Source: Gammaproteobacteria bacterium
GTDB taxonomy: Bacteria; Pseudomonadota; Gammaproteobacteria; GRL18
Reading direction: 5' to 3'
Length of the DNA: 63,265 bases
Assembly: GCA_016744395.1 (NCBI GenBank)
Contig: JADGEK010000018.1
Span: 1 to 63,265 of the forward strand
Both the position numbers and the translations under genes were made by a program. The notes below the pieces were generated by a model. That model was not told where the DNA came from. It made no database searches and was given only the letters and a program-made list of their open reading frames with translations. This document shows positions 47,023 to 56,181 of the stretch, one piece after another (the first letter of the stretch is position 1; each line of letters begins with the position of its first letter).

Positions 47023-47151
47023 AAATAAGAGGCGCAATAAAAAGTAAAATCATCTCTACTCTAAGCTCTTACTTTGTTGTAAAATCATTGGTTTGACTAA
47101 CTTCTTTAGATGTTAAGTTGGTTAGCAAATTCAAATAGTATGAGATGGGAA

Positions 47152-48117
47152 ATGGAAATAATTCGTGGTTTACACAATCTGAGTCAGCAAAAAGACGGCT
47201 GTGTTGCTACGATTGGTAATTTTGATGGCGTGCATAGTGGGCATCAGCATATATTGGCGCAATTGAGTGACAAAGCTCGAACTTGTCAATTGCCTTCAAT
47301 TGTTATTACTTTTGAGCCACAACCGCAAGAATTCTTTGTACCTCAACGATCTCCAGCCCGATTAACTCGCTTTAGAGACAAAGCAGAAGTCATTGCAGAT
47401 TGTGGTATTGATAAGCTATTAGTGATCCACTTTAATCCAGGCTTTTGTCAGCTCAGCGCTGATGATTTTGTGAAGAAAATTTTGGTGGATAAACTCAGTC
47501 TCAGGTATTTACAGGTGGGCGATGATTTTCAATTTGGAAAGGATCGTGGTGGTAATTTTAATACTTTAGTGGAAAGTGGCAAACAATTTAATTTTGAAGT
47601 TGAAAGTACCCCTACATTTTCAATTGATAATGAAAGAGTGAGTAGTACCCGAATCCGCCAGGCTTTGGAAGTGGGTAATATGGAACTGACCCAAGCTCTG
47701 CTAAAACGCCCCTATTGGATGTCGGGTCATATTCAGCATGGAGCAAAGCGGGGAAGAACGATTGGTTTTCCAACCGCTAATGTGCCTCTGCACAGGGAAA
47801 CACCCGCTGTCTCAGGTGTGTTTGCCGTCAGATTATGGGGACGAGATTTGGATGTGTGTAAAAATACTCTTGCTCAGAATTCTGACAAGCAAGGAATAGA
47901 TGGTATTGCTAACATTGGCTACCGACCCACTGTGGATGGCAAAAAAGGCTTGCTGGAAGTTCACCTGTTTGATTTTGAAGGTGATTTATATGGCAAACTG
48001 GTGCATGTGGATTTTTTACATAAAATCCGTGATGAAATGAAATTTGATTCTTTTGAAATTTTAAAAGAACAAATATTAAAAGATGTAGTTGAAGCAAAAG
48101 CCTTCTTTTCGGCATAA
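47152..48117 (+). CDS. ribF: Bifunctional riboflavin kinase / FAD synthetase
   Basis: Makes FMN and then FAD from riboflavin. From ATG 47152 it has 321 residues (E. coli 313), beginning MEIIRGLHNLSQQKDGCVATIGNFDG, with the adenylyltransferase HSGHQ motif near residue 33, then SSTRIRQAL at about 165. The C-terminal kinase domain has RGRTIGFPTANVPL and DGIANIGYRPTVDG. An ATG at 47110 would add 14 unsupported residues. Heads the ribF-ileS-lspA-fkpB-ispH run. Confidence 0.96.
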   Translation: MEIIRGLHNLSQQKDGCVATIGNFDGVHSGHQHILAQLSDKARTCQLPSIVITFEPQPQEFFVPQRSPARLTRFRDKAEVIADCGIDKLLVIHFNPGFCQLSADDFVKKILVDKLSLRYLQVGDDFQFGKDRGGNFNTLVESGKQFNFEVESTPTFSIDNERVSSTRIRQALEVGNMELTQALLKRPYWMSGHIQHGAKRGRTIGFPTANVPLHRETPAVSGVFAVRLWGRDLDVCKNTLAQNSDKQGIDGIANIGYRPTVDGKKGLLEVHLFDFEGDLYGKLVHVDFLHKIRDEMKFDSFEILKEQILKDVVEAKAFFSA

Positions 48118-48179
48118 GTTCAGTTTAACTTCTGTTTAGAAAAAATTTTTGAAAAAATGGCAAATTAAGTGAGAAGCAA

Positions 48180-50996
48180 GTGAGTAAGCAGCAGAATATC
48201 TATAAAGAGACCTTGAATTTACCGAAGACTCAATTCGCAATGAAAGCCAATTTGGCCCAGCGTGAGCCAAATATGCTCAAACAATGGGAAGAAAGCGGAC
48301 TTTATAACAAGTTACGTGAAATTGCCGCAGGTCGACCCAAGTTTGTTCTACATGATGGGCCTCCTTATGCCAATGGCAATATTCATATTGGCCATGCGGT
48401 AAACAAGATCCTTAAAGATATTATTATTAAATCTCAAACACTAGGGGGATATGATGCCCCCTATATTCCTGGTTGGGATTGTCATGGCCTGCCGATTGAA
48501 CTGAATGTTGAGAAAAAAATGGGTAAGGCTGGTGTCAAAGTAGATGCCAAGACTTTCCGCAATGGCTGTCGTGATTATGCCAGCAAGCAGGTTGCTGGAC
48601 AAAAAGAAGACTTTAAACGTCTGGGTGTGATGGGTGACTGGGATAACCCCTATTTGACCATGGACTATAATTTTGAAGCCAATATCATTCGCACACTGGG
48701 TAAAATCATCGACAATGGACACCTGCACAAAGGTTCCAAACCTGTTCACTGGTGTACTGATTGTGGTTCTGCTTTAGCGGAGGCTGAAGTGGAGTATGAA
48801 GATAAAAAATCACCTGCAATCGATGTTCGTTTTAAAGCGATTAATCCACAAGCCGTCAGTGAAAAATTTGGAGCATCCGATTCAGGCCTCAATGTCAGTG
48901 CTGTGATTTGGACTACCACACCCTGGACTTTGCCTGCTAATCAGGCCGTTGCCTTGCATGCTGATTTTGATTATGTCCTGGTCAAAACAGGTTCAGAATG
49001 TTTAATTTTGGCAGAAGATCTTTATGAAAATGCCATGCAACGCTATGGTATCGAAAGTTTTGAAGTCCTGGGGCGTTGTAAAGGGGTTGAATTAGAGCAC
49101 CAGAAATTACAGCATCCATTTTATGATCGCCAGGTACCGATTATTTTAGGCGATCACGTGACTGCAGATTCTGGTACAGGAGCTGTTCATACAGCGCCTG
49201 GACATGGTCAGGACGATTATATTGTTGGCCTGAATTATGATCTGGAAGTGGATAACCCTGTTGGGGCCAATGGCTGCTTTGTTACGGGCACTGAATTATT
49301 TGAAGGTCAGCATATTTTTAAAGCCAACCCGATGGTGCTTGAAGTCTTACAAGAGAAGGGCGCTTTATTAAAGCATGAAGATTTACTGCACAGCTACCCC
49401 CATTGTTGGCGTCATAAAACCCCGATTATTTTTCGTGCAACGCCTCAATGGTTTATTAGTATGGATCAAAGTGGTTTAAGAGGTTTAGCCATTAATGCGG
49501 CCAATAAAACAGTCTGGTTACCTGACTGGGGTAAGGCCCGTATTGAAGGTATGATGGAAAATCGTCCCGATTGGTGTATTTCCCGTCAGCGGACCTGGGG
49601 AGTACCGATTGCCGTTTTTGTTCATAATGAAACGCAAGAATTGCACCCTGATACGGCCAACCTGATTGAGAAAGTCGCTCAACGAGTTTCCCAGAATGGT
49701 ATTGATGACTGGTTTGAACTGGATGCTGAAGAATTAATTGGTGATGATGCTAAACAATACAGCAAGGTCGCTGATACACTGGATGTCTGGTTTGACTCGG
49801 GTGTGACTCATGCTTGTGTCATCAATGAGCGTGAAGAATTACAATTTCCTGCTGATCTGTATTTAGAAGGCTCTGACCAACACCGTGGCTGGTTTCAATC
49901 TTCTTTATTGACTTCGGTGGCTGTCAATGGAGTTGCACCCTATAAGGAAGTATTGACCCATGGCTTTGTTGTGGATGCTCATGGCAAAAAAATGTCTAAA
50001 TCCAAAGGCAACGTGGTTGCACCACAAAAAATTATGAAGACTCTGGGCGCTGATATTCTTAGGCTTTGGGTTTCTTCGACGGATTATACAGGTGAAATTA
50101 CAGTTTCAGATGAAATTTTGAAACGCACCGCTGATGCTTATCGTCGAATTCGTAATACTGCGCGTTTTATGCTGGCGAATATGGACGGTTTTGATCCCTC
50201 ACAGAATAGTGTTACTGTTGAAAAAATGTTGCCTCTGGATCGCTGGATAGTAGTTAAAGCAGAATTTTTACAGCAGGAAATTATTGCGGCTTATGAGCAG
50301 TATGAATTCCATCTGGTGTATCAAAAAGTGCATAATTTCTGTGCGATGGATCTCGGTGCTTTTTACCTGGATGTGATTAAAGATCGTCAATACACCACAC
50401 AGGAAAATAGTGTCGCAAGACGTTCTGCTCAAACCGCTTTGCATCATATCATCGAGGCGATGACGCGCTGGATTGCACCTATTTTAAGTTTTACTGCGGA
50501 AGAATTATGGGCATTTATTCCTGGAGAACATACTGAGTCGGTTTTCTTTGAAACCTGGTATCCATTTCCTCCTGAGATTATAGATGAAATGGATGATGAC
50601 TATTGGCAGCAAGTTTTAAAAGTACGGGTTGCTTGCAGTAAAGAAATGGAAAAATTACGAGTTGATAAAACCATTGGTTCTTCATTAGATGCTGAAGTTG
50701 ATCTCTATTGTGATGAACCATTAAAAGCCGTTTTGACTAAGCTGGGTGATGAATTAAGATTTGTTTTGATTACATCTGAAGTGAATTTACATGAGCTGTC
50801 CGATAAACCAGCAGAGGCTGTTGAAATTGAAGACATGCCAGGGCTGGCATTGACTGTAAAAGCTTCAGAACATACCAAATGTGTTCGTTGCTGGCATCAC
50901 CGTGATGATGTAGGGCAAAATAGTGAACATCCAGAGTTGTGTGGTCGCTGTGTTGACAACGTGTCTGGCGATGGTGAAGTTCGTCATTATGCCTAA
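48180..50996 (+). CDS. ileS: Isoleucyl-tRNA synthetase
   Basis: Charges tRNA-Ile. The product has 938 residues, exactly the E. coli length. HIGH motif: [12 protein letters not shown] (61-72); KMSKS motif: residues 604-608. The editing (CP1) domain has [18 protein letters not shown] and [17 protein letters not shown]. The C-terminal zinc site is CVRCWHH...CGRCVDN. GTG start at 48180. It is the normal (eubacterial, not mupirocin-resistant eukaryotic-like) type. Confidence 0.98.
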   Translation: MSKQQNIYKETLNLPKTQFAMKANLAQREPNMLKQWEESGLYNKLREIAAGRPKFVLHDGPPYANGNIHIGHAVNKILKDIIIKSQTLGGYDAPYIPGWDCHGLPIELNVEKKMGKAGVKVDAKTFRNGCRDYASKQVAGQKEDFKRLGVMGDWDNPYLTMDYNFEANIIRTLGKIIDNGHLHKGSKPVHWCTDCGSALAEAEVEYEDKKSPAIDVRFKAINPQAVSEKFGASDSGLNVSAVIWTTTPWTLPANQAVALHADFDYVLVKTGSECLILAEDLYENAMQRYGIESFEVLGRCKGVELEHQKLQHPFYDRQVPIILGDHVTADSGTGAVHTAPGHGQDDYIVGLNYDLEVDNPVGANGCFVTGTELFEGQHIFKANPMVLEVLQEKGALLKHEDLLHSYPHCWRHKTPIIFRATPQWFISMDQSGLRGLAINAANKTVWLPDWGKARIEGMMENRPDWCISRQRTWGVPIAVFVHNETQELHPDTANLIEKVAQRVSQNGIDDWFELDAEELIGDDAKQYSKVADTLDVWFDSGVTHACVINEREELQFPADLYLEGSDQHRGWFQSSLLTSVAVNGVAPYKEVLTHGFVVDAHGKKMSKSKGNVVAPQKIMKTLGADILRLWVSSTDYTGEITVSDEILKRTADAYRRIRNTARFMLANMDGFDPSQNSVTVEKMLPLDRWIVVKAEFLQQEIIAAYEQYEFHLVYQKVHNFCAMDLGAFYLDVIKDRQYTTQENSVARRSAQTALHHIIEAMTRWIAPILSFTAEELWAFIPGEHTESVFFETWYPFPPEIIDEMDDDYWQQVLKVRVACSKEMEKLRVDKTIGSSLDAEVDLYCDEPLKAVLTKLGDELRFVLITSEVNLHELSDKPAEAVEIEDMPGLALTVKASEHTKCVRCWHHRDDVGQNSEHPELCGRCVDNVSGDGEVRHYA

Positions 50997-51092
50997 AATT
51001 GTTGAACTATCGACAAAATTGATTTTAGCTTCTCCTTTATATAGAAGAGAGGCTGAGAGGCTTGCTTCTTTTGCTTGTAAAACGGAGCATCT

Positions 51093-51587
51093 ATGCTGAA
51101 ATGGTTATGGCTGACACTTTTAGTTATTATTCTGGATCTCAGCAGCAAAGCCGTTGTGAGTCAGAATTTTAACTTGTATGAAACCTTACCAGTGATACCT
51201 GGCTGGTTTAATCTGACTCTGGCCCATAATTCGGGCGCGGCATTCAGCTTTCTGGCGGACGAATCGGGTTGGCAGCGATGGTTTTTTGCCATTATTGCTT
51301 TTGTGGTCAGCGGTGTTATTTTTTTCTGGATAAAGCGCTTGCAGACTCATGAACGTTGGGTGGCTATTTCTTTGGCGCTCGTCCTTGGCGGTGCCCTTGG
51401 CAATCTTTGGGATCGATTAACCTTAGGGTACGTTGTTGATTTTCTGGATTTCTATTATCAGAGCAGCATTCAAACTCGCGCCATGCACTGGCCTGCATTT
51501 AATATTGCCGATATGGCGATTAGCATAGGGGCTTTTATGCTTATTCTTGATGCTCTTTTTAGTAAAGAACCTCCAGCTTCAGAATAA
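51093..51587 (+). CDS. lspA: Lipoprotein signal peptidase
   Basis: Cleaves signal peptides from diacylglyceryl prolipoproteins in the inner membrane. The product has 164 residues, as in E. coli, with four membrane segments. The catalytic Asp pair is seen in GYVVDFLDFY and FNIADMAIS; other family blocks are LTLAHNSGAAFSFL and GGALGNLWDRL. AACGGAG precedes the ATG. Confidence 0.97.
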   Translation: MLKWLWLTLLVIILDLSSKAVVSQNFNLYETLPVIPGWFNLTLAHNSGAAFSFLADESGWQRWFFAIIAFVVSGVIFFWIKRLQTHERWVAISLALVLGGALGNLWDRLTLGYVVDFLDFYYQSSIQTRAMHWPAFNIADMAISIGAFMLILDALFSKEPPASE

Positions 51588-51593
51588 TTGATT

Positions 51594-51621
51594 GTAGAGA
51601 CCTTGCGTGCAAAGTCTCTAT
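51594..51621. repeat. GTAGAGAC palindrome family, copy 4
   Basis: GTAGAGAC and GTCTCTAT form an 8-bp inverted repeat with a 12-nt loop, six bases after the lspA stop. It lies within an otherwise co-directional operon, so it is more likely an mRNA-stability or attenuation element than a full terminator here. Confidence 0.65.
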
Positions 51622-51666
51622 CGAGTGATACACGAAATAAAATGGGATTGAATTAAAGGCTTAACA

Positions 51667-52107
51667 GTGACAGATTCTAATAAAAAAATTGAACAAGACA
51701 GTACCGTCAGTATGCATTTCAGCCTGACTCTGGCTGATGGCACAGCCGTTGACGGTACACTGGACGGTGAGCCTATGACGTTTACCATGGGTGATGGTTC
51801 AATGATAACGGCATTGGAACAGGTTCTTTTAGAGTTATCAGTCGGTGATAAGCAACAGGTCAGCCTGGATCCCCGTGACACCTTTGGCTTTCCAGACGAA
51901 GAAAATAAGCACTGGATGAATAAGTCGGAGTTTGATCTGGATGCTGAACTTGAAGAGGGCTTACTGATTGAATTCAGCACACCTGCTGGCGATCAAATAC
52001 CTGGAATACTGGTTGAAATTTCAGAAGATAAAGTGTTGGTGGATTTTAATCATCCGCTAGCTGGTCATGAGGTGGTTTTTTCTGTCGAGATCGTTGATAT
52101 TAAATAG
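51667..52107 (+). CDS. fkpB: FKBP-type peptidyl-prolyl isomerase FkpB (SlpA)
   Basis: A 146-residue SlyD-like prolyl isomerase (E. coli FkpB 149). The FKBP part has FSLTLADGTAVDGT and GDKQQVSLDPRDTFG, the insert-in-flap domain lies about 70-120, and VDFNHPLAGHEVVFSVEI closes the fold. The His-rich metal-binding tail of SlyD is absent. GTG start at 51667. Location between lspA and ispH is as in E. coli. Confidence 0.94.
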   Translation: MTDSNKKIEQDSTVSMHFSLTLADGTAVDGTLDGEPMTFTMGDGSMITALEQVLLELSVGDKQQVSLDPRDTFGFPDEENKHWMNKSEFDLDAELEEGLLIEFSTPAGDQIPGILVEISEDKVLVDFNHPLAGHEVVFSVEIVDIK

Positions 52108-52578
52108 TAGTAATTTTAGACTGGAAAACAGGCTTTTAACACAAGTGCGGTAATCCCTGCGATCACTATCCATTGCACTAAATGTATAGTAAAAACAGAT
52201 ATTTCTTTTATGAATTATCTTGATTGTCTCTTGAGCGAAAGTAAAGTGGATGCTATCCAGTGAATAGCATCCATACTTTAAATAATGGCATCCTGCCAAA
52301 ATAAAATAAGTTCCATCTTAAATACCGCATTATTAAAATCCATTTCAAGTTAAGTCAGACTTCCCTGGCGAGCGCTTCTTTTATGAAAAAACTGATAAAA
52401 AAAGATTAACTTGTGCAGCATACTCCGTGCTTGATCTGTTCTGTTCCTTCAGACTCTTTTCAAGTTGATAAAGAGTATAATATGAAGCATTTTTTCGTAC
52501 AGCAAGAAACATCTGATAGAATTGTAAGAATTTTCTGATCGGCATGTCAGATAACTTACTTTAAAAAGGAAAGGGTTT
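52108..52578 (+). other. 471-bp spacer before ispH
   Basis: No convincing gene. A hairpin pairs AAAGTGGATGCTAT (52243-52256) with ATAGCATCCATACTTT (52263-52278), with a two-base bulge. Closer to ispH, GAGTATAATATG at about 52476 carries a TATAAT that could be a -10 box, but no good -35 lies at 17 bases. ispH therefore probably has its own promoter, unlike the tight E. coli operon. Confidence 0.5.
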
Positions 52579-53532
52579 ATGTCTTCAAATAATACACAAC
52601 TTAAATTGGCAAATCCACGAGGTTTTTGTGCGGGAGTTGATCGAGCGATTGAAATTGTTAATCGGGCTTTGACTCTTTTTGGTGCACCGATTTATGTTCG
52701 TCATGAAGTGGTTCATAATCGTGCCGTGGTTGAATCGTTAAAAAAACGTGGGGCTATTTTTGTTGAAGAACTGAGTGATGTGCCTGATGGCACGATTGTT
52801 ATTTTCAGTGCTCATGGTGTGTCCAAAGCCGTTAAAGAGGAAGCCAGTCAACGTGATGTTAAGGTCTTTGATGCCACTTGCCCTCTGGTCACTAAAGTCC
52901 ATCTTGAAGTGACTCGTTTTAGTCAGTTAGGAACAGAATGCATTTTAATTGGTCATGCAGGTCATCCAGAAGTGGAAGGGACAATGGGTCAATATGAACA
53001 CCAGTATGGTGGTAATATTTATTTGGTGGAAACACCAGGTGATGTGCAGTCTCTGAGTGTAAAAAATCCAGAAGCATTGGCTTATGTCAGCCAAACCACG
53101 CTCTCAATGGATGATACTTCAGATATTATTGATGCTTTACGAATTAAATTTCCCAAAATAGCAGGTCCCAAAAAGAATGATATCTGCTATGCCACTCAAA
53201 GCCGGCAGGATGCTGTTAAAACACTCTCTCAAATGGCTGATCTTGTACTCGTCGTTGGCTCGCCTAATAGTTCAAATTCAAATCGTTTGAGAGAAGTGGC
53301 CCAAAAGCAAGGGGCCAAAGCTTACCTTATTGATTCAGCAGAGGAAATTAAAACACAGTGGTTGGAAGACTGCCAGAATATTGGTGTGACCGCGGGTGCT
53401 TCAGCACCAGAATATTTAGTCAAAGAAGTGGTGGAATTTCTTAAAAAACAGGGCGTTCAAGCAAGTAATATTGAGTTGGGGGAGAAAGAAACTGTGGTTT
53501 TTTCTTTGCCTAAGGAGTTGCAGGTGAAGTGA
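52579..53532 (+). CDS. ispH: 4-hydroxy-3-methylbut-2-enyl diphosphate reductase
   Basis: Last enzyme of the MEP pathway, making IPP and DMAPP with a 4Fe-4S cluster. The product has 317 residues (E. coli 316). The three cluster cysteines are in [13 protein letters not shown] (Cys17), [11 protein letters not shown] and [26 protein letters not shown] and [11 protein letters not shown] are also diagnostic. AAAGGAAAG is the RBS. The pilus cluster follows after 213 bp, in which I see no feature. Confidence 0.97.
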   Translation: MSSNNTQLKLANPRGFCAGVDRAIEIVNRALTLFGAPIYVRHEVVHNRAVVESLKKRGAIFVEELSDVPDGTIVIFSAHGVSKAVKEEASQRDVKVFDATCPLVTKVHLEVTRFSQLGTECILIGHAGHPEVEGTMGQYEHQYGGNIYLVETPGDVQSLSVKNPEALAYVSQTTLSMDDTSDIIDALRIKFPKIAGPKKNDICYATQSRQDAVKTLSQMADLVLVVGSPNSSNSNRLREVAQKQGAKAYLIDSAEEIKTQWLEDCQNIGVTAGASAPEYLVKEVVEFLKKQGVQASNIELGEKETVVFSLPKELQVK

Positions 53533-53745
53533 GTAGAACAACCCATTCAGCCTCTCAAGCATTCTTGCAATCATACTTTTGTCCTATGGAAAGTAAAAGT
53601 GAGAACCAATTCATATAAAATACACAACTTACGCCCTTTATCCATTCAAAATGACCAATTATCTAAGAACGGATGACATATAGTGCTTATAGAGATATAA
53701 ATAATGTGTATAGAAGAAAATTAGCTAGCAAAATAAGATGATATT

Positions 53746-54225
53746 ATGAAGACACAAACAAAAAAGATGCAGGGTTTTACCCTGTTAGAACTGATAACAA
53801 CAATAACGGTTGCTGGGATTATGGTTGCTCTCGCGGTACCCAGTTTTACCTCTATGATCCAGCGAAATGAAGTGGTCAGTGTGGCCAATGATATACTATC
53901 TTCAATCCACTTTGCACGAAGTGAATCCATAAAATTGAATAAAAATATCGGTATTTGTCCTTCTTCTAACGCAAAAACATGTTCAGGAGGTTGGGTTGAT
54001 GGTTGGGTGGTTCTGGATGGTGGCACTGTATTGCTGGCTAAGTCCCAAACTCATGATAATATTTCTATTGCGGGAACAGGTAAAGCTGCAGCTGCTTTTA
54101 CCTTTACGCCCCGAGGCCGAACAACGGTTAATACAACAGGAATATTTACTGTTGTTAATGGTGACTTTGAATCTCAAGTGTTGCTTTCAGAAGTAGGCTC
54201 CGCAAGAGTGAAACGGATTAAATAA
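53746..54225 (+). CDS. fimU: Type IV pilus minor pilin, GspH/FimT/FimU family
   Basis: A 159-residue prepilin. A short leader ends in G, and the cleavage and methylation site is QGFTLLELITT (cut after Gly11) followed by a hydrophobic helix. The C-terminal GspH domain includes SIHFARSESIKLN and FTFTPRGRTTVN. Minor pilins of this type prime pilus assembly. First of a five-gene run on the same strand with gaps of 2-62 bp, in the same order as Pseudomonas fimU-pilVWXY1. Confidence 0.9.
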   Translation: MKTQTKKMQGFTLLELITTITVAGIMVALAVPSFTSMIQRNEVVSVANDILSSIHFARSESIKLNKNIGICPSSNAKTCSGGWVDGWVVLDGGTVLLAKSQTHDNISIAGTGKAAAAFTFTPRGRTTVNTTGIFTVVNGDFESQVLLSEVGSARVKRIK

Positions 54226-54240
54226 ACGGAGAGTTTAAAT

Positions 54241-54813
54241 ATGAAAAAACACTATGATCAGAATCTTCGTTTACAGAGAGGAATGACACTGCTTGAAGTA
54301 CTCATTGCAGCACTGATTCTTGGGCTGGGACTGATGAGTGTTGCTGCGATGCAAATCAATGCGTTGAAGGTGACATCAAATGCAGCCTTTAGAATCTATG
54401 CCACGGATACTGCCAGAACCCTGGCAGATCGAATGAGAGCAAATATCCCAGCAACTGGGGCTGCCTTGGGTGCTGGAAATAGCGAATATATTGTTGATTG
54501 GGATGATGCTGTTTGTGGTGCAGCAGCAAATCAATGCTCAACAAGCAAAGATGATGATGCGGTAGAATGTGATTCAACACGAGTAGCAGCATGGGATCTA
54601 TGGGAGTTGACCTGTTCACCTTCTATTGGCATGAAAACAAATCTGCCCAGTCCAAGATTGACTGTAACTTGTCTTACGCCAGCCAGTACTGATGAGTGTA
54701 CTATTTCTATTAGATGGGATGAATCTATTAAGCAAACTAAAGCGGGAGATCCAACGACTGTAGAACAAAATGTACAGTTAACGGTGACTCCAGGCATCCT
54801 TAAAGGAATTTAA
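54241..54813 (+). CDS. pilV: Type IV pilus minor pilin PilV
   Basis: A 190-residue prepilin with cleavage site RGMTLLEVLIAALILGLG (Met after the cleaved Gly) and the PilV continuation LMSVAAMQINALKVTSNA. The region RTLADRMRAN near residue 60 is typical. Several cysteines (CGAAANQC, CSPS, CLTPASTDEC) suggest disulfides in the globular head. GGAGAG precedes the ATG, 15 bp after fimU. Confidence 0.9.
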   Translation: MKKHYDQNLRLQRGMTLLEVLIAALILGLGLMSVAAMQINALKVTSNAAFRIYATDTARTLADRMRANIPATGAALGAGNSEYIVDWDDAVCGAAANQCSTSKDDDAVECDSTRVAAWDLWELTCSPSIGMKTNLPSPRLTVTCLTPASTDECTISIRWDESIKQTKAGDPTTVEQNVQLTVTPGILKGI

Positions 54814-54815
54814 CT

Positions 54816-55616
54816 ATGAAACATTTAAATCAAACTGGATTTTCTCTGGTTGGGCTGATGGTCGCTTCTTTGATAGGTCTTATTGTCATGGGTGGGGCTC
54901 TTCAAATGTATATTGGTGGCAAAGATAGCTTTCGGGCTCGTGAGACGGTTGCATCGGCTACTGCAAATGCTAATTTTGCTCTGGATGATATTCGACATAC
55001 TTTGGTTATGGCTGGTCGTGGTATGGCTTCAAATGACTCTTATACCGGGGCACCTAAAGGCACTTCCGTCTGGGGGGCACTAACAGCAACAGAAATAGTA
55101 AGTGGAACAGACACCACTTCAGATGAAATTGCCTTTAGAATAGCACAAGGCCGAGATTGTCTGGGAAATGATATTACCGAAACCACTTCCACGAATTCAA
55201 GTGGAGAAATAATTACGACTGGTACGGTTACCTTTATGCGTTTCTTTCTTGAAGATGATGCGGATGGCATATCACAACTCATGTGCGAGGTGAAAGGCGG
55301 TCAGAAACAGCCCCTGATATCAGGAGTTGAGATGATTAAGTTTCTCTATGGTGTCGATACCACGGGTGATAATGCAGCAAATTATTACCGGGATGCTAAA
55401 GAAGTAGATGACGCCGCACAGTGGGGACAGGTTGTTTCAGTTAGAATCGGCATGGTGACGGGGTCAGTTGAAAATGTTCCAGCTTCCCGTCGAATCGATA
55501 TCGATGATATTGAGGTACTTCATGGTGAATTTACTGTGCCGAAGGTCGATGGTTTGCCTGAAAAAGCCTACTATGGTCGCACCGCTACCGTTCAGCTCAG
55601 AAATTTAGGGTATTAA
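54816..55616 (+). CDS. pilW: Type IV pilus minor pilin PilW
   Basis: A 266-residue prepilin. The cleavage site is TGFSLVGLMVASLIGL, in which the usual Glu at +5 is replaced by Gly, as is often seen in PilW. Residues about 145-240 match the PilW domain (GVEMIKFLYGVDTTGDN, WGQVVSVRIGMV). It starts two bases after the pilV stop, so translation is coupled. Confidence 0.88.
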   Translation: MKHLNQTGFSLVGLMVASLIGLIVMGGALQMYIGGKDSFRARETVASATANANFALDDIRHTLVMAGRGMASNDSYTGAPKGTSVWGALTATEIVSGTDTTSDEIAFRIAQGRDCLGNDITETTSTNSSGEIITTGTVTFMRFFLEDDADGISQLMCEVKGGQKQPLISGVEMIKFLYGVDTTGDNAANYYRDAKEVDDAAQWGQVVSVRIGMVTGSVENVPASRRIDIDDIEVLHGEFTVPKVDGLPEKAYYGRTATVQLRNLGY

Positions 55617-55627
55617 CAGGAGTTATT

Positions 55628-56119
55628 ATGAACAGAATACCAGGAATCTACAAACAACGAGGTGCAGCACTTTTTATGGCGCTGATCATGTTGCTTATTC
55701 TAACCGTTTTAAGTTTATCATCCATGCGTGGTGCCACGATGCAATCCAAATTATCAGGTAATCATCAACATAAACAATTGAGCTTTCAGGTCGCTGAAAA
55801 CTTATTACAAACACTCATGAGTATGTCAGTGGCGGAAGCTATTACCGCAAATTGTTTGCCTAATGCCTCTGATTCCAGTACTCCAGTTGTCAACTGCTTT
55901 GCACCACCTGGTACAGTTGGAAATATTGGTATGACGGCTGCTGACACTTCTCTTACAACAACTTACATACAAAAAATGGAATCAGTGATTATTAGTGGTG
56001 AAATGATTGAATTTGGAAGCACAGATATTTTTCAATATGAGGCAAATGCGATAGCGACAACAGCAAGTAATTCGCAAAGTCATAGTAGGCTAGGTTTTGT
56101 ACGAATCGTACCACATTAG
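55628..56119 (+). CDS. pilX: Type IV pilus minor pilin PilX
   Basis: A 163-residue protein with the PilX-type start RGAALFMALIMLLILTVLSL and then SSMRGATMQSKLSGNHQ; the family lacks the classical Phe-Thr-Leu-x-Glu site and has an AALF-type start. It is cleaved by PilD in Pseudomonas. GGAGTT precedes the ATG 11 bp after pilW. It precedes pilY1 by 62 bp. Confidence 0.88.
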   Translation: MNRIPGIYKQRGAALFMALIMLLILTVLSLSSMRGATMQSKLSGNHQHKQLSFQVAENLLQTLMSMSVAEAITANCLPNASDSSTPVVNCFAPPGTVGNIGMTAADTSLTTTYIQKMESVIISGEMIEFGSTDIFQYEANAIATTASNSQSHSRLGFVRIVPH

Positions 56120-56181
56120 AATGTTAAATAAATGCAGTACAATTAAATAGAATAATTAAAGAAATAGTCAGGAGGAGTTCC

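Noticed and set aside
52057..52299. Minus-strand 80-codon frame between fkpB and ispH
   Set aside because: No RBS, odd composition, overlaps the fkpB 3' end and a hairpin; no family resemblance.
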